64,000 nt of DNA from Henriciella pelagia. Its GTDB lineage: Bacteria; Pseudomonadota; Alphaproteobacteria; Caulobacterales; Hyphomonadaceae. The translations under genes and the position numbers were made by a program. Within the stretch, counting starts at the first letter, position 1. Each line of letters starts with the position of its first letter. The notes beneath the pieces are model-generated. The model had not been told where the DNA came from, did not search any database, and saw only the letters and a list, made by a program, of their open reading frames with translations. Location of the stretch: NCBI RefSeq assembly GCF_002088945.1, contig NZ_NCSU01000011.1, forward strand, positions 1 to 64,000, written 5' to 3'. Below are positions 45,356 to 54,815 of this stretch, piece by piece.

Positions 45356-46267
45356 ATGCGAAGCAGAGGCGGGTCCGGGGAGCCCTTATCGCTCTATCTC
45401 GTTATTCCGCCCTCGGACCTTTCGCAGACAAAGCCGCTGATCCGGCTCATTCTTAACCAGATCGGACGCAGGCTGACGGAAGAGCTGCCCGGTAAGGGCC
45501 AGCGCCGGCTTCTTCTGATGCTGGATGAGTTTCCAGCACTCGGGCGGCTCGACTTCTTCGAAAGCGCGCTCGCCTTCATGGCGGGCTATGGCATCCGCGC
45601 CTATCTGATCGCCCAGTCGCTGAACCAGATCGAGAAGGCCTACGGGCCAAACAATTCGATCCTCGACAACTGCCATGTGCGCATCGCCTTTGCGACCAAT
45701 GATGAGCGCACGGCAAGGCGGGTCTCCGATGCGCTCGGCACGACGACGGAACTTCGCTCTCAGAAGAACTATACCGGCCACCGGCTCGCGCCCTGGCTCT
45801 CGCACATGATGATCTCGCGCCAGGAAACCCAGCGCGAGCTGGTCACGCCCGGCGAAGTCATGCAACTCGCCGCAACCGACGAGATCGTCATGGTCTCCAG
45901 CGCGCCGCCGGTGCTCGCAAAGAAGCTGCGCTATTTCGAGGATGGGAGTTTCACACGGCGGGTTTTGCCACCTGCTTCCGCCGAATGGCGCTGGGATCGG
46001 GCGCCGGAGAACTGGACAGGGACGGTTGTGGCACCGGTCGCTGCGGATTTGGGAGAGCAGCACGCCGGGACGGACGGCCTGTCGCTGAAACTCACGCAAG
46101 AGCCGGAGCATGAGATCGAGACAGAGCCGCCGGTAATGACCGCTGAGTCGGAAACTGTGCCCGATCTGGAAGATACAGCCGATCCGTCTGACGACCGCAA
46201 CCTCGAAACCATCCGGCGCGCGGTCGCTGCCGATCGCGGTGATCCTGATTTCCTGCCGGAGTTCTGA
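45356..46267 (+). pseudogene. traG: TraG/VirD4 coupling-protein C-terminal fragment
   Basis: About 300 residues correspond to the C-terminal half of a conjugal coupling ATPase. The match begins at about 45380 (LSLYLVIPPSDLSQTKPLIR) and includes the Walker B region LLLMLDEFPALGRLDFFESA and IAQSLNQIEKAYG. The N-terminal membrane domain and Walker A loop, about half of the roughly 650-residue protein, are gone. It is joined almost directly to the broken integrase, so a deletion has removed the middle of the element. The reading frame is otherwise clean to its natural stop. Confidence 0.88.
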
Positions 46268-46271
46268 ACCC

Positions 46272-46637
46272 ATGGGCAAGCCACGTGTGAACATAAGGAT
46301 TTTAACAAAGCTCTATGCCCAGCTCTGCGAGGCGGCGGACAGGCCAGGCGCCACGAAGACGGCTATTGTCGAAGACGCGCTTCGGGCCTGGTTCGATCCA
46401 GAAGCGCGCTCGGTTCTGGAAGAGCGGCTCCTGGCAAGAATGGATGCCTTCGACCGGCGGCAGGCTGAGATCGAGCGCGATGTCGCCTACACCTATGAAA
46501 CGCTCGCTCACTATATCTATTATTGGCTCACGCGCACCGAACCGATCCCGGAAGGCGAGCGCGACATTGCCCACGCGCTCGGCCAGAAGCGGTTCGATCA
46601 TTTCATCGGGCAGGTGGCGCGGAAGATTGGAACCTGA
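46272..46637 (+). CDS. CopG-family ribbon-helix-helix protein
   Basis: A 121-residue protein, five bases after the traG fragment. The N-terminus KPRVNIRILTKLYAQLCEAA plus GATKTAIVEDALRAW matches the ribbon-helix-helix fold. The long C-terminal part (MDAFDRRQAEIERDVAYTYETLAHYIYYWLTRTEPIPEGE) is typical of the CopG-like proteins that sit between traG and trbB in integrative elements. It appears intact, but trbB and the rest of the mating-pair genes are missing. Confidence 0.82.
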   Translation: MGKPRVNIRILTKLYAQLCEAADRPGATKTAIVEDALRAWFDPEARSVLEERLLARMDAFDRRQAEIERDVAYTYETLAHYIYYWLTRTEPIPEGERDIAHALGQKRFDHFIGQVARKIGT

Positions 46638-46690
46638 TAGCGGTTGAAGCCCACTTGTCGACCTAGCGACCAGATCAAGACAAGTGGAGC

Positions 46691-47556
46691 TCAGCCGCTT
46701 CTGGGTACGTCAACAGCGGTACGCAGATACTCCCATATGTCTCCCGCGACCGTGCTTAGTGGAACGTTTTGGAGTTCGGTGCCGTCGGCATAAGTCAGCC
46801 ATTGCCTGACCTTCGCTGGATCCTCTGCGAACGCAGCGGATAGGCCTTGGGGCACGTCCGTTGGGAGAGGTGTGTTCCGGCGTTCGAACGTGGCCGAGAT
46901 GGCTGCACTCAGCTCTGCCGGATCGATCTTGGTTGCTTTCGGAATGGCCCAGAGATCGTAGAAGTCTTTCATGCGGCCGTTGATGAGGCCGAGGGCGACG
47001 ACCGCCTGGAATTTTTCGGCGATCACCGTTGCCGGTGAAGAGGCGCGGATTCGGGCGGGCTTAAAGTCGAGGATCGATCCGTATTCGATCTCATAGTGCG
47101 GATCGGGCAGGGCGTCACCAAAGCCGAGATCGACGGTGATCGGAACTTATGTCTTGCCGAGATGGGCCACCGTGCGGAGACGTTTGCCGCCATAGACCTG
47201 ATCCTCACGGATGTCGGCCGTGGTAATCGTGTCGATGCTGAACTTGAGTCCGTCGTCGGCGTCGAGCGACAGGATTTCGGCAAAGATCGAGGTCAGCGTC
47301 GCATCGTCGGTTTTCTGCCGAAGGCGAGGAAATCAATGTAGCGTGTGAAGCGGCCAGGGTCGGTGGTTCATAGAGTGACCAGCATTCCGCCCTTCAGAAC
47401 AAACTTGTCACGGTGTGGAGATTTGGACAGGCGGTAGATGAGACGCTCCAGGCCGAATGCGACGAGAAGGGTCTGGAAGTCGCGGCCTTTCGTTCGGGCA
47501 AGGTTCAGGATGCGCTGGCGAACTGACGCTGCGATGTTGGTCGGCTTTCTAGCCAT
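46691..47556 (-). pseudogene. AbiEii-type nucleotidyltransferase toxin, disrupted
   Basis: Homology to the AbiEii toxin continues along this stretch but is broken by at least three lesions. After KGGMLVTL a TGA replaces an expected Trp codon. After PGRFTRYIDFLAFG the frame shifts to DDATLTSIFAEIL. After VAHLGKT a TAA precedes VPITVDLGFGDALPD. The last part, IAEKFQAVVALGLINGRMKDFYDLW to the end, is clean. The usual R-D-I-D metal-binding motif reads RYID, so a catalytic Asp may also be lost. The start overlaps the antitoxin stop region, the normal AbiE gene order. Confidence 0.85.
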
Positions 47557-48178
47557 TGGATGTTAGCGCCTCCAGATAGGGACGCATGATCTTTGCCGCA
47601 CCGAAGTCGGCGGCCGCCTGCATCAGGACGGCTGGCGTGGCCTTGCGTTGATCAAGGGCCGCCTTGAGCGCTTCGATCGCCACCGAACGGTCGACCAGTT
47701 TCGGATTGCGGAAAGCATCCGCAATCGATTTTGACACAGAATAGATACGAACCGGCGTTCCGCCGATCTGATGCGCTTCCACGCCGTCCGAAAAGTAGGG
47801 CTCGCGGAACCTGACGACGCGAACCGGCGGATAGGCGATCGTTGGCTCCCAATCTTTCGCGCCAATCGCGAACCAGACCTTGCGGGGGAGTTGATCGATG
47901 AGGCCGTGATACGCCAGAGCCGATACGAGGCAGATGACGGATTTAGGCGCGCGCTTGGCGACTTCGGCCAGATTGGTGTTGAGATCTGCTTCCGCATCGG
48001 CAGCCCGGTAGAGGCCGCGTCCCATCCGGACTACGTCACCGGCGTCGACAGCCCTGGAGATCGCGGTCGCACTCACGCCGATCTTGCGAAGCTCAAACGC
48101 ACGGGCGAACTCGTGCTTCTGAAGATAAGCAAGGAGCCTTTCCTGCTGGGTGGCGGAGGTTGATGGTGCCTGTTTCAT
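47549..48178 (-). CDS. AbiEi-type antitoxin
   Basis: A 209-residue type IV toxin-antitoxin antitoxin and autorepressor. The N-terminal winged helix is seen in ERLLAYLQKHEFARAFELRKIG and SRAVDAGDVVRMGRGLYR; the C-terminal antitoxin domain contains SALAYHGLIDQLPRKVW, then the IYSVSKSIADAFRNPK segment. It reads through without interruption, unlike its partner toxin. The ATG at 48178 starts just inside a 7-bp inverted repeat that is probably its operator. With the toxin dead, the antitoxin is an orphan that may still repress related AbiE operons. Confidence 0.85.
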   Translation of the reverse strand: MKQAPSTSATQQERLLAYLQKHEFARAFELRKIGVSATAISRAVDAGDVVRMGRGLYRAADAEADLNTNLAEVAKRAPKSVICLVSALAYHGLIDQLPRKVWFAIGAKDWEPTIAYPPVRVVRFREPYFSDGVEAHQIGGTPVRIYSVSKSIADAFRNPKLVDRSVAIEALKAALDQRKATPAVLMQAAADFGAAKIMRPYLEALTSNG

Positions 48179-48182
48179 ATTC

Positions 48183-48207
48183 TCGGACACGATGCGTTTT
48201 TGTCCGA
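48183..48207 (-). promoter_or_regulatory. Inverted repeat, likely AbiEi operator
   Basis: TCGGACA (48183-48189) and TGTCCGA (48201-48207) are a perfect 7-bp inverted repeat with an 11-base gap, immediately upstream of the abiEi ATG. AbiEi proteins are known to repress their own promoter by binding inverted repeats. Confidence 0.55.
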
Positions 48208-48463
48208 AGATATGTAACACGCTGATTGTTCCCGTCGAGGGTGCTCGGGGGTGGAAGCTGATGCCAATTAAAAGGCCAAGTGGAGCCAGCACTATTATTC
48301 AGCTATGGTTCGTACGTGCACCGGAATCGTGTCAACTGCAACGACGCCCGTTGCATGCATCATTCGATTTGCCTGCGGAACGATACTGCCGGAATCGACG
48401 ACGGTTTTTCCACAGGTATTTTGCAAGGTATTGATTTCAAAGAAATTTGTCGTTTCTCTCATA

Positions 48464-48478
48464 ATCGAGTGGGAGTGA
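48464..48478 (+). repeat. guaA-end repeat, middle copy (island junction)
   Basis: ATCGAGTGGGAGTGA matches the guaA terminus at 13 of 15 bases (two transitions). It lies in the gene-free stretch 48208-48508, after the AbiE module and 30 bases before the carboxylesterase stop. Nothing else was recognised in that stretch. It is the likely right end of the first, decayed element and left end of the catabolic island. Confidence 0.55.
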
Positions 48479-48508
48479 AGGCTTCGCCTGCGCCGCGAGG
48501 CAGTGGCA

Positions 48509-50221
48509 TCAGCCTGGGCATTCGGCAGTCAGTTCCTGCGCAAGACCGGGACGCAGCAGGCCGAAGGTGCGCGTGAGGCGGCCGGCAAGCGCACACCGGC
48601 GATTGTCCTTGTCGAGCACGGGATCGGTCGCGAGTTCCGAGACGAGGCTATCCAGGTTGCCTGACTCCGCTTGCATGCGGCTGCCGCCGTCCCGAGGTGT
48701 GTCGAAAACCATGGTGTGCTGCCGGCCGCCTGCCTCTATCGCCGACCAGGCCGGGCATTTCCCGCCGGCCAAGAGGGCGTCCGGCCCATCAGCAGCGAAC
48801 CGCGTCCAGCAGGTCATCATTCCCTCGGACAGCGCCATGCGCCCCGCTGCATTCCTTCGGGTGAACAGCCGCTTGTCGAGGCGCCCCAAGAAGTTCTCGA
48901 AGTGGCCGAAGACGAAAGGAATTTCGAGGCTGTGGGCCGCGCCGATTAGATGGCCGAGATCGCTGAGCCCGACCCGGGCGCCTTCATCCCAGTCGAACCG
49001 GTAGGTTCGCACCGGTCCGGTTCCCGCTTCGGCGAGTTGCTGGGCAAATTCCGACACCCCAATCGCGCGCCAGACGCCTGTCATATAGCTGGAAACGGCG
49101 TTGTAGTGATCCGCGTCCCGCGCGACCGGAAACAGGAACAGGGCCTTGCGCGTCATGGCCGGGTCGAAGGCGAGCAGGTATTTCGCCTCGTCGCGATTGG
49201 AACCGATAATGAGCGGCAAGTTCCGCCCGGCCTGGTGGGCCGCGATCGCTTCCGCAAGGGGCCGATCGGACAGTGTCGTCCCGTCGCGGATGACGCCCGG
49301 CGTGCGTCCGTCGCGATAGGCGCCGAAAATGGCTTCGAGCGAGGCGTCCCGCAGAGCGCTGGCGTCGGGCGAAATGCTGTCGGTGAAGGCTTGTGCAGCC
49401 GGTATCGCGCCCACGATCTGAGAGGTTCGCCCGTCTCTCGCGATTTCCAGGGGAAAGCTTGCCGGCAGGCCGCTTTGGGCAATCGCAGCGCGATAGAGGC
49501 CATCGGCCTGCGGCATGGCAAGCAGGGCGAGTACATTGTTGGCGCCAGCGCTTTCGCCAAACAGTGTGACCGCGTCCGGATCGCCGCCGAAGGCCGCGAT
49601 ATTGTTCCGAGTCCAGCGCAGCGCCTGAACAAGGTCCAGCAAGGCAAAATTGGCCACGCCGTCTTCAAGTGCCGGGTGGGCGAACCAGCCGAGCGGTCCC
49701 AACCTGTATTGCACGACAACGACGATAACGTTACCGGCTTCCGCGAGTTTGGAGCCGTCATATTGCTCGGCCCGGCCCCAGACATTCGACCCGCCATGAA
49801 TCCAGACCATGACAGGCAGGGCGAAGGACCCGCTGGCATCCGATGGGGCATAGATGTCGAGATAGAGGCAATCCTCTTCGCCGCGAAGCACACCCTTTTC
49901 GATACCCTTCAGACTGTCCAGCCCGTTGGTGATCTGCGGGCACCAGCTGGCGTGCTGCAAGGCGTTCAGCGTTTCGCTGCGAGGGCTGGGCGGTTTGGTC
50001 GGGTGCCAGCGAAGCGGACCGTCAGGGGGACTGGCATAAGGGATGCCGAGCCAAGTGCGAGCGCCATTCGCCGAAGCACCGCCGACAACCTCCCCTTGCG
50101 CGGTCTGTACCAGCATCGCCGGCTGCGCCGCGAGGGGCGCTGCATGAGGTTGCGGCGGCTTTGCGCAGGCCGCGGCGAGGCACAGGAGGAGGAGCGAGAC
50201 AAGGCTCGGTCTAGAGGCCAA
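48509..50221 (-). CDS. Type-B carboxylesterase lipoprotein
   Basis: A 570-residue alpha/beta-hydrolase. The nucleophile is S224 in LFGESAGANN; WIHGGSNVWGRAEQYDG is the oxyanion-hole region, and EDCLYLDIYAP is the second family signature. I choose the TTG at 50221, because AAGGGAG lies seven bases upstream and the following residues form a lipoprotein signal with Cys19 (LLLCLAAACAKP). The start overlaps the stop of the upstream GH3 gene. It probably removes acyl esters from the substrate in the periplasm. Confidence 0.88.
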   Translation of the reverse strand: MASRPSLVSLLLLCLAAACAKPPQPHAAPLAAQPAMLVQTAQGEVVGGASANGARTWLGIPYASPPDGPLRWHPTKPPSPRSETLNALQHASWCPQITNGLDSLKGIEKGVLRGEEDCLYLDIYAPSDASGSFALPVMVWIHGGSNVWGRAEQYDGSKLAEAGNVIVVVVQYRLGPLGWFAHPALEDGVANFALLDLVQALRWTRNNIAAFGGDPDAVTLFGESAGANNVLALLAMPQADGLYRAAIAQSGLPASFPLEIARDGRTSQIVGAIPAAQAFTDSISPDASALRDASLEAIFGAYRDGRTPGVIRDGTTLSDRPLAEAIAAHQAGRNLPLIIGSNRDEAKYLLAFDPAMTRKALFLFPVARDADHYNAVSSYMTGVWRAIGVSEFAQQLAEAGTGPVRTYRFDWDEGARVGLSDLGHLIGAAHSLEIPFVFGHFENFLGRLDKRLFTRRNAAGRMALSEGMMTCWTRFAADGPDALLAGGKCPAWSAIEAGGRQHTMVFDTPRDGGSRMQAESGNLDSLVSELATDPVLDKDNRRCALAGRLTRTFGLLRPGLAQELTAECPG

Positions 50222-52346
50222 GATCAATCTCCCTTTCGAATGGAATCCGCATCGACAGTGCCTCTGGATCGCCAGCCGACCGGGCGACCGTAACGGTATG
50301 GATACCGGCTTCGATGCGCCAGGTTCGACGGTCAGTATCATACCATGCAAGGTCCCTCGGCTCGACGGTGAAAACGGTCTCGGCGCTTTCACCGGGCGCT
50401 AGCGGGACCCGGCTGAACCCGCGCAGGTTCTTCACCGGGCGCGGTGCGGCCTTTCCTGGCCAGCCGATATAGAGTTGCGGGGTCTCGATGGCTGGCCGGG
50501 TGCCGGTATTGGTAACCGTGACTGCGACGTTGAGCGCGCCATCCTTCCGGCGGGCGGCGCGAAGATTGCCGTATTCAAAACTGCTGTAGGTCAGGCCATG
50601 TCCGAACGGGAAGCGGGGCTCGTTCCGCTCGCGGTCAAGCAGGGCATAACCGTGCCAGTAGCCATAGTCGGCATCGTGGGCCTGGGTATCGAACGGCGGA
50701 TAGTGACTGGCGTCGCGGGCGATGGTGAAAGGCAGGCGTCCCGATGGGCTGACCTTGCCGAAGAGTAGGTTGGCGAGCGCATTGCCGCCTTCCATGCCGG
50801 CGTAGAAGGTCTGCAGCGCAGCAGGAGCCGTATCGATCCAGTCCTCCACCATGACGGCCGAGCCAGCGACGATGACGACGATCACGCGCGGATTTGCAGC
50901 GGCCACCTGCCGTATCAGCTCTACCTGCGCGGGCGGCAGACGAAGGTCGGTACGATCGCCGCCTATGGTCTGGCCGTTGCTGCGCTTGCGCGCGCCATCG
51001 AGGATGGAGGTCAGGTTTTCGGGAATATCCTCCTGGCCGAGATTGATGTGGCTGGGAATATATTCGCCTTCCTCCACGGCCGTGTAGCCGACAATGACGA
51101 TGGCGGCATCAAAGGCGTCAGCGGCCTTGCCGGCGGCAATTGGATCCGCCTCGTCGCCCGCGAGCGTGACCCGATCGGTCCCGAGAAAGGATGTCAGGCC
51201 CTTCAGCGGTGTGACCACATAGGGCGGATTGACCCGTGAGGAGCCGCGATCGCCAGTGTTCTCGAGCGTTGCGAGCTTTCCGAACACGCCGACCCGCCGC
51301 ACCGACCTTTCGTCGAGCGGAAGACTGTCGCGGTTCCACAGGAGCACGGCCGACTGTTCGGCGACCTTGCGCGCAAGGCCGGTATGCTCGCTGCAGGCGA
51401 CCAGGCTCATCGGGTAGGACGCGCGCGGATCGTCTGCCTTGGTAACCTGCTTCAGGGTGCGCAGGATGCGCCGGACGGCGGTGTCGATGGCGGCTTCGGC
51501 AATGTTGCCGTTTCTTACTTCGGCAAGGAGGTTGTCGCCAAACCAGGCTGGTTCGGGGTTTTCCACATCGAGGCCGGCTTCGGCGGCATCTGGGCTGTAG
51601 ACACCCAGCACCCAGTCGGAATGGACGAAGCCTTCAAAGCCCCATTCATTGCGAAGGATCTGGGTAAGAAGATATTCATTCTGGCCGCAATAGGTGCCAT
51701 TGACCTTGTTGTAGGCACTCATCACCGACAGGCAGCCGGATTCGATGATCTTGCGGAAATGCGGCAGGTAGATTTCCCGCAGCGTACGCTCATCGACATG
51801 CACGTCGAGATTGAACCGCGTATTCTCGATACTGTTCAGCGCGAAGTGCTTTACCGTCGAAATGACATTGTGGTGCTGGCTGCCCTGGGAGAGGGCGCGG
51901 CCCATTTCGCCAAGATGGAAGGAGTCTTCGCCATACGTTTCCTGCGCGCGGCCCCATCCGGGATGCCGTAATACATTGACGCAGACCTGGCCCAGAAGGT
52001 TCACCCCCTGCGCGCGCGCTTCGAGCGCCATGGCCTCGCCGACCTGCCACTCGAGCTTCCTGTCAAAGGTCGCACCGCGGGCCATGGAGCAGGGAAAGCA
52101 GGTCGAGTGCCCGACGATCACGCCCCGCGGCCCGTCGCTGAATTTCAGCCCTTCAATGCCAAGGCGCTCATTCGCGCCGCCTGCCGGGTAGGGCTTGGCG
52201 CCCCATTTCTTGGATTCGGCGTGAATGCTGTAGAACCCGCTCCCCGACATCATGGCGATTTTTTCTTCAAGGGTGAGCCTGGCAATGATTTCGCCAATGG
52301 TCATGCTCTGGAAGATGCTGTCCTGGCAGCCGGTCTCGTCGGACAT
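50211..52346 (-). CDS. Glycoside hydrolase family 3 beta-glucosidase-like enzyme
   Basis: 711 residues with the GH3 order: catalytic TIM-barrel domain, C-terminal alpha/beta sandwich domain (VIVIVAGSAVMVEDW) and fibronectin III-like tail (VTVTNTGTRPAIETPQLYIG). The nucleophile is D244 in FVHSDWVLG, and HFALNSIENTRF carries substrate-binding residues. No signal peptide is visible, so it probably acts in the cytoplasm after import. It is followed with overlap by the esterase lipoprotein and preceded by the TonB receptor, all on the minus strand. Confidence 0.93.
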   Translation of the reverse strand: MSDETGCQDSIFQSMTIGEIIARLTLEEKIAMMSGSGFYSIHAESKKWGAKPYPAGGANERLGIEGLKFSDGPRGVIVGHSTCFPCSMARGATFDRKLEWQVGEAMALEARAQGVNLLGQVCVNVLRHPGWGRAQETYGEDSFHLGEMGRALSQGSQHHNVISTVKHFALNSIENTRFNLDVHVDERTLREIYLPHFRKIIESGCLSVMSAYNKVNGTYCGQNEYLLTQILRNEWGFEGFVHSDWVLGVYSPDAAEAGLDVENPEPAWFGDNLLAEVRNGNIAEAAIDTAVRRILRTLKQVTKADDPRASYPMSLVACSEHTGLARKVAEQSAVLLWNRDSLPLDERSVRRVGVFGKLATLENTGDRGSSRVNPPYVVTPLKGLTSFLGTDRVTLAGDEADPIAAGKAADAFDAAIVIVGYTAVEEGEYIPSHINLGQEDIPENLTSILDGARKRSNGQTIGGDRTDLRLPPAQVELIRQVAAANPRVIVVIVAGSAVMVEDWIDTAPAALQTFYAGMEGGNALANLLFGKVSPSGRLPFTIARDASHYPPFDTQAHDADYGYWHGYALLDRERNEPRFPFGHGLTYSSFEYGNLRAARRKDGALNVAVTVTNTGTRPAIETPQLYIGWPGKAAPRPVKNLRGFSRVPLAPGESAETVFTVEPRDLAWYDTDRRTWRIEAGIHTVTVARSAGDPEALSMRIPFEREIDLGL

Positions 52347-52421
52347 TCGTCGTCTTTCGGTCGTCTGGAAAAGGGAGGGGCCGGTTCAGGACCGGCCCCT
52401 TAGGCCAGTGGGAGAGGGGTG

Positions 52422-54713
52422 TCAGAAGGAGGCTGTGAGCCTTGCGCCGACATAGCGTTCGAAGTCGCGGGGCAGATATTGGCTGATGACGCCAGCATAA
52501 AGAGGATCTGCGAATACGTTCGAGGCATAGGTCTCGTCGAGCAGGTTGCGCACGAAGACAGAGGCGGTCCAGCCACCGTCATCGGCCGTGATCCCGGCAC
52601 TCAGATGCAAGAGGCCATAGCCGTCCTGCGTCGTGTTCGGGTTCTGGTCGAGCTGAAACTGGACATCGCTCTGCCAGCTGCCATCGAGCTGGAAGAAGCC
52701 GTCAAAAGGCATGCTTGCGAGAGGGATGTCCTGACGCAGGCTTGCGGTGAAGCGCCAGTCCGGCGAGTTGGGCAGCTCCTCGCCGGAGAGGTCCTGCGCA
52801 CCGTTAACGCAGCCCTCGGCCGGTGTCTGGCCGCGATAGCACTGGGCAAACGGAAAGCTCTCCACGGTGGCATCTGTATAGGCAATACCCCCCTGGAGCA
52901 GGGTGTTGTCGGTCAGAAGGGCCGAGGCGTCCAGCTCGATGCCCTTGGTGCTGACCTTGCCGGCATTGGCAACCACAATGGTGGAGGCAGCCACGTCGCG
53001 TTCCTGGGCCTGGAAGTCGTCATATTCGGTCCAGAAGGCGGCGGCGTTGAACTGCAGGCGGCCGTTCGGCGTCTGGACTTTCAGGCCGGCCTCATAGCTG
53101 TCGGAAACTTCGGCATCGACATATTCGGTCGACTGCGGCGCAGTGAAGATGACGTCGAAGGCGCGCCCCTTATAGCCGCGAGCATAACGCAGATAGGTCA
53201 TCACGCTGTCGGACCATTCCTGTCGCAGGCCGATATTGCCCACCAGCGCCGTGTCGGACGTGTCGCCATCGATGTCAGCCGGTGTGCCGGCCGAGCCGCC
53301 GAGCGGGAAGTCGCCCGGAAGCAGGGTGTTTGTCGGATCACGGAAGACGCGGTAGTCGAGCGTCTCATTAATCACCCGCAGACCACCGAACAGGGTCGTG
53401 CCCTGGCCGAACCTGTAGTTCGCACTGGCGAAAGCGGCATAGTTCCGGTTGCCGACCGAGCCGTTGAACTGGCCGCTCAGGCCAACGACGCCAAGCCCGG
53501 TCAGGGCCTCAATGCGGCGGCGGAAGGAGCGGTCGAGGTCGAGCTGGAAGAGGTAGACACCGACGACATAATCGAAATTGTCCCAACGCGGCGAAGCCAG
53601 GCGGAACTCCTGCGAGGTCTGGGAGAGGCTCGTCTGGCCGCTATTGAGATCGAAGGTGATGACACCCGGGATCGGGTCTTCGAAGTCGAGCGCATCGACA
53701 TCGATATTGTTCTCGAAATCCCATTCCCGGAAGGCTGTGATGGAGGTGAAGGTAAAGCCGTTATCGAACCGGTACTCCGCCTTGCCGGAAACGCCCCATT
53801 GCTCTGAATTGTTGTAGACGGGTGCGTTCAGCTTCGTCTGGTTGTTTTCAGGGCCGGCCACAACCGGATCCAGCAGCGTGTCGAGAGTGACACCAACGAC
53901 AGGGTTGACCGCGGTGGATGTATCGCGGATCTGGTAGGCGCAGCAGTCCTGCTCGGTATCGCGATAATCGGCGATGAAGGTGAGATCGAGCGCGCTGCTC
54001 GGCTGGACAAGGATTTTGCCGCGAACGCCCCAATTGTCATATCCGTTGAGGTCGCGGTCGTCGGACACGTTCTCTATGTGGCCCTTCTGCGATTTTGTGA
54101 ATGCGGTCAGCCGGCCGAGAACGGTGTCCGTGATCGGCCCGGAGACCGTGCCGCGAAGCGCGTACTCCTCCCCTTCGGCGACGGTCAGGTCCACTTTTCC
54201 GGACAAGGTGTCAGTGGGCGCCTGTGTCGTTACGGCAATCACGCCGGCCGAGGCGTTCTTGCCGAACAGGGTGCTTTGCGGACCACGCAGGACTTCGACC
54301 CGCTCCACATCGACAAGGTCCTGGAAGCCCTGGCCCTGACGAGCGAGGACGACGTCGTCGACGACAAAAGACACGCTCGGCTCAACGCCCGAGGAGAAAA
54401 CCTCGGTTCCGACCCCACGGATGCGAACCGAACTGTTCAGCTCGTTGGAGCTTTGCGTGAAGGTCAGTGACGGCACCAGCGTTGCGAGGCCCTCGATCGA
54501 GGACACGCCCGAGTTTTCCAGGTCCTCGCCGGAGCGGGCAGACACGGCGACGGGCACGTCCTGCAGGGTTTCAGGCCGTTTGGTGGCGGAAACCATGATG
54601 GTGTCGAGCTTTCGCTCGGCGTCGCCGGTGCTGTCCTGCGCAGAGGCAGGGGCGGCCAGACAGGTGCCGAGCGCGATGCAGGAAGCCGTAATGGCAAGGC
54701 GATTATGAAGCAT
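52422..54713 (-). CDS. TonB-dependent receptor
   Basis: Outer-membrane receptor of 763 residues. After a signal peptide (APASAQDS) comes a TonB box-like segment (DTIMVSATKRPETLQDVPVA), the plug domain (VVDDVVLARQGQGFQDLVDV, RGPQSTLFGKNASAG) and a 22-strand barrel ending in YVGARLTASF. The chosen ATG at 54713 has GGGAGG seven bases upstream. The sequence type (VSATKR...VPVA) is common among receptors for plant- or algae-derived compounds in sphingomonads and Hyphomonadaceae. It heads a minus-strand group with the GH3 and esterase genes. Confidence 0.95.
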   Translation of the reverse strand: MLHNRLAITASCIALGTCLAAPASAQDSTGDAERKLDTIMVSATKRPETLQDVPVAVSARSGEDLENSGVSSIEGLATLVPSLTFTQSSNELNSSVRIRGVGTEVFSSGVEPSVSFVVDDVVLARQGQGFQDLVDVERVEVLRGPQSTLFGKNASAGVIAVTTQAPTDTLSGKVDLTVAEGEEYALRGTVSGPITDTVLGRLTAFTKSQKGHIENVSDDRDLNGYDNWGVRGKILVQPSSALDLTFIADYRDTEQDCCAYQIRDTSTAVNPVVGVTLDTLLDPVVAGPENNQTKLNAPVYNNSEQWGVSGKAEYRFDNGFTFTSITAFREWDFENNIDVDALDFEDPIPGVITFDLNSGQTSLSQTSQEFRLASPRWDNFDYVVGVYLFQLDLDRSFRRRIEALTGLGVVGLSGQFNGSVGNRNYAAFASANYRFGQGTTLFGGLRVINETLDYRVFRDPTNTLLPGDFPLGGSAGTPADIDGDTSDTALVGNIGLRQEWSDSVMTYLRYARGYKGRAFDVIFTAPQSTEYVDAEVSDSYEAGLKVQTPNGRLQFNAAAFWTEYDDFQAQERDVAASTIVVANAGKVSTKGIELDASALLTDNTLLQGGIAYTDATVESFPFAQCYRGQTPAEGCVNGAQDLSGEELPNSPDWRFTASLRQDIPLASMPFDGFFQLDGSWQSDVQFQLDQNPNTTQDGYGLLHLSAGITADDGGWTASVFVRNLLDETYASNVFADPLYAGVISQYLPRDFERYVGARLTASF

Positions 54714-54750
54714 TGAATATCCTCCCGGTAAAACTGGCTTCACCCAGTTT

Positions 54751-54766
54751 TTCATCCAAGTGGATG
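54751..54766 (-). promoter_or_regulatory. Palindromic operator before the TonB receptor
   Basis: CATCCA-AG-TGGATG is an inverted repeat 38 bases upstream of the receptor ATG. It shares TCCAA(G/T)TGGATG, 11 of 12 bases, with a site in the TetR-MFS intergenic region, so the TetR regulator next door is the likely binder. Confidence 0.6.
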
Positions 54767-54815
54767 GATTTCATGTCAAAGATGTCCTGTCAAGCTCCCG
54801 GGCGGAGAGTTTTTT

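Noticed and set aside
48950-50293. A 447-codon open frame on the plus strand
   Set aside because: It lies antisense to the esterase gene, which has catalytic motifs and a lipoprotein signal. High-GC codon bias creates long antisense frames, and the translation shows no domain.
52419-53807. A 462-codon open frame on the plus strand
   Set aside because: It is antisense to the TonB receptor, whose plug and barrel motifs are clear. No recognisable protein features.
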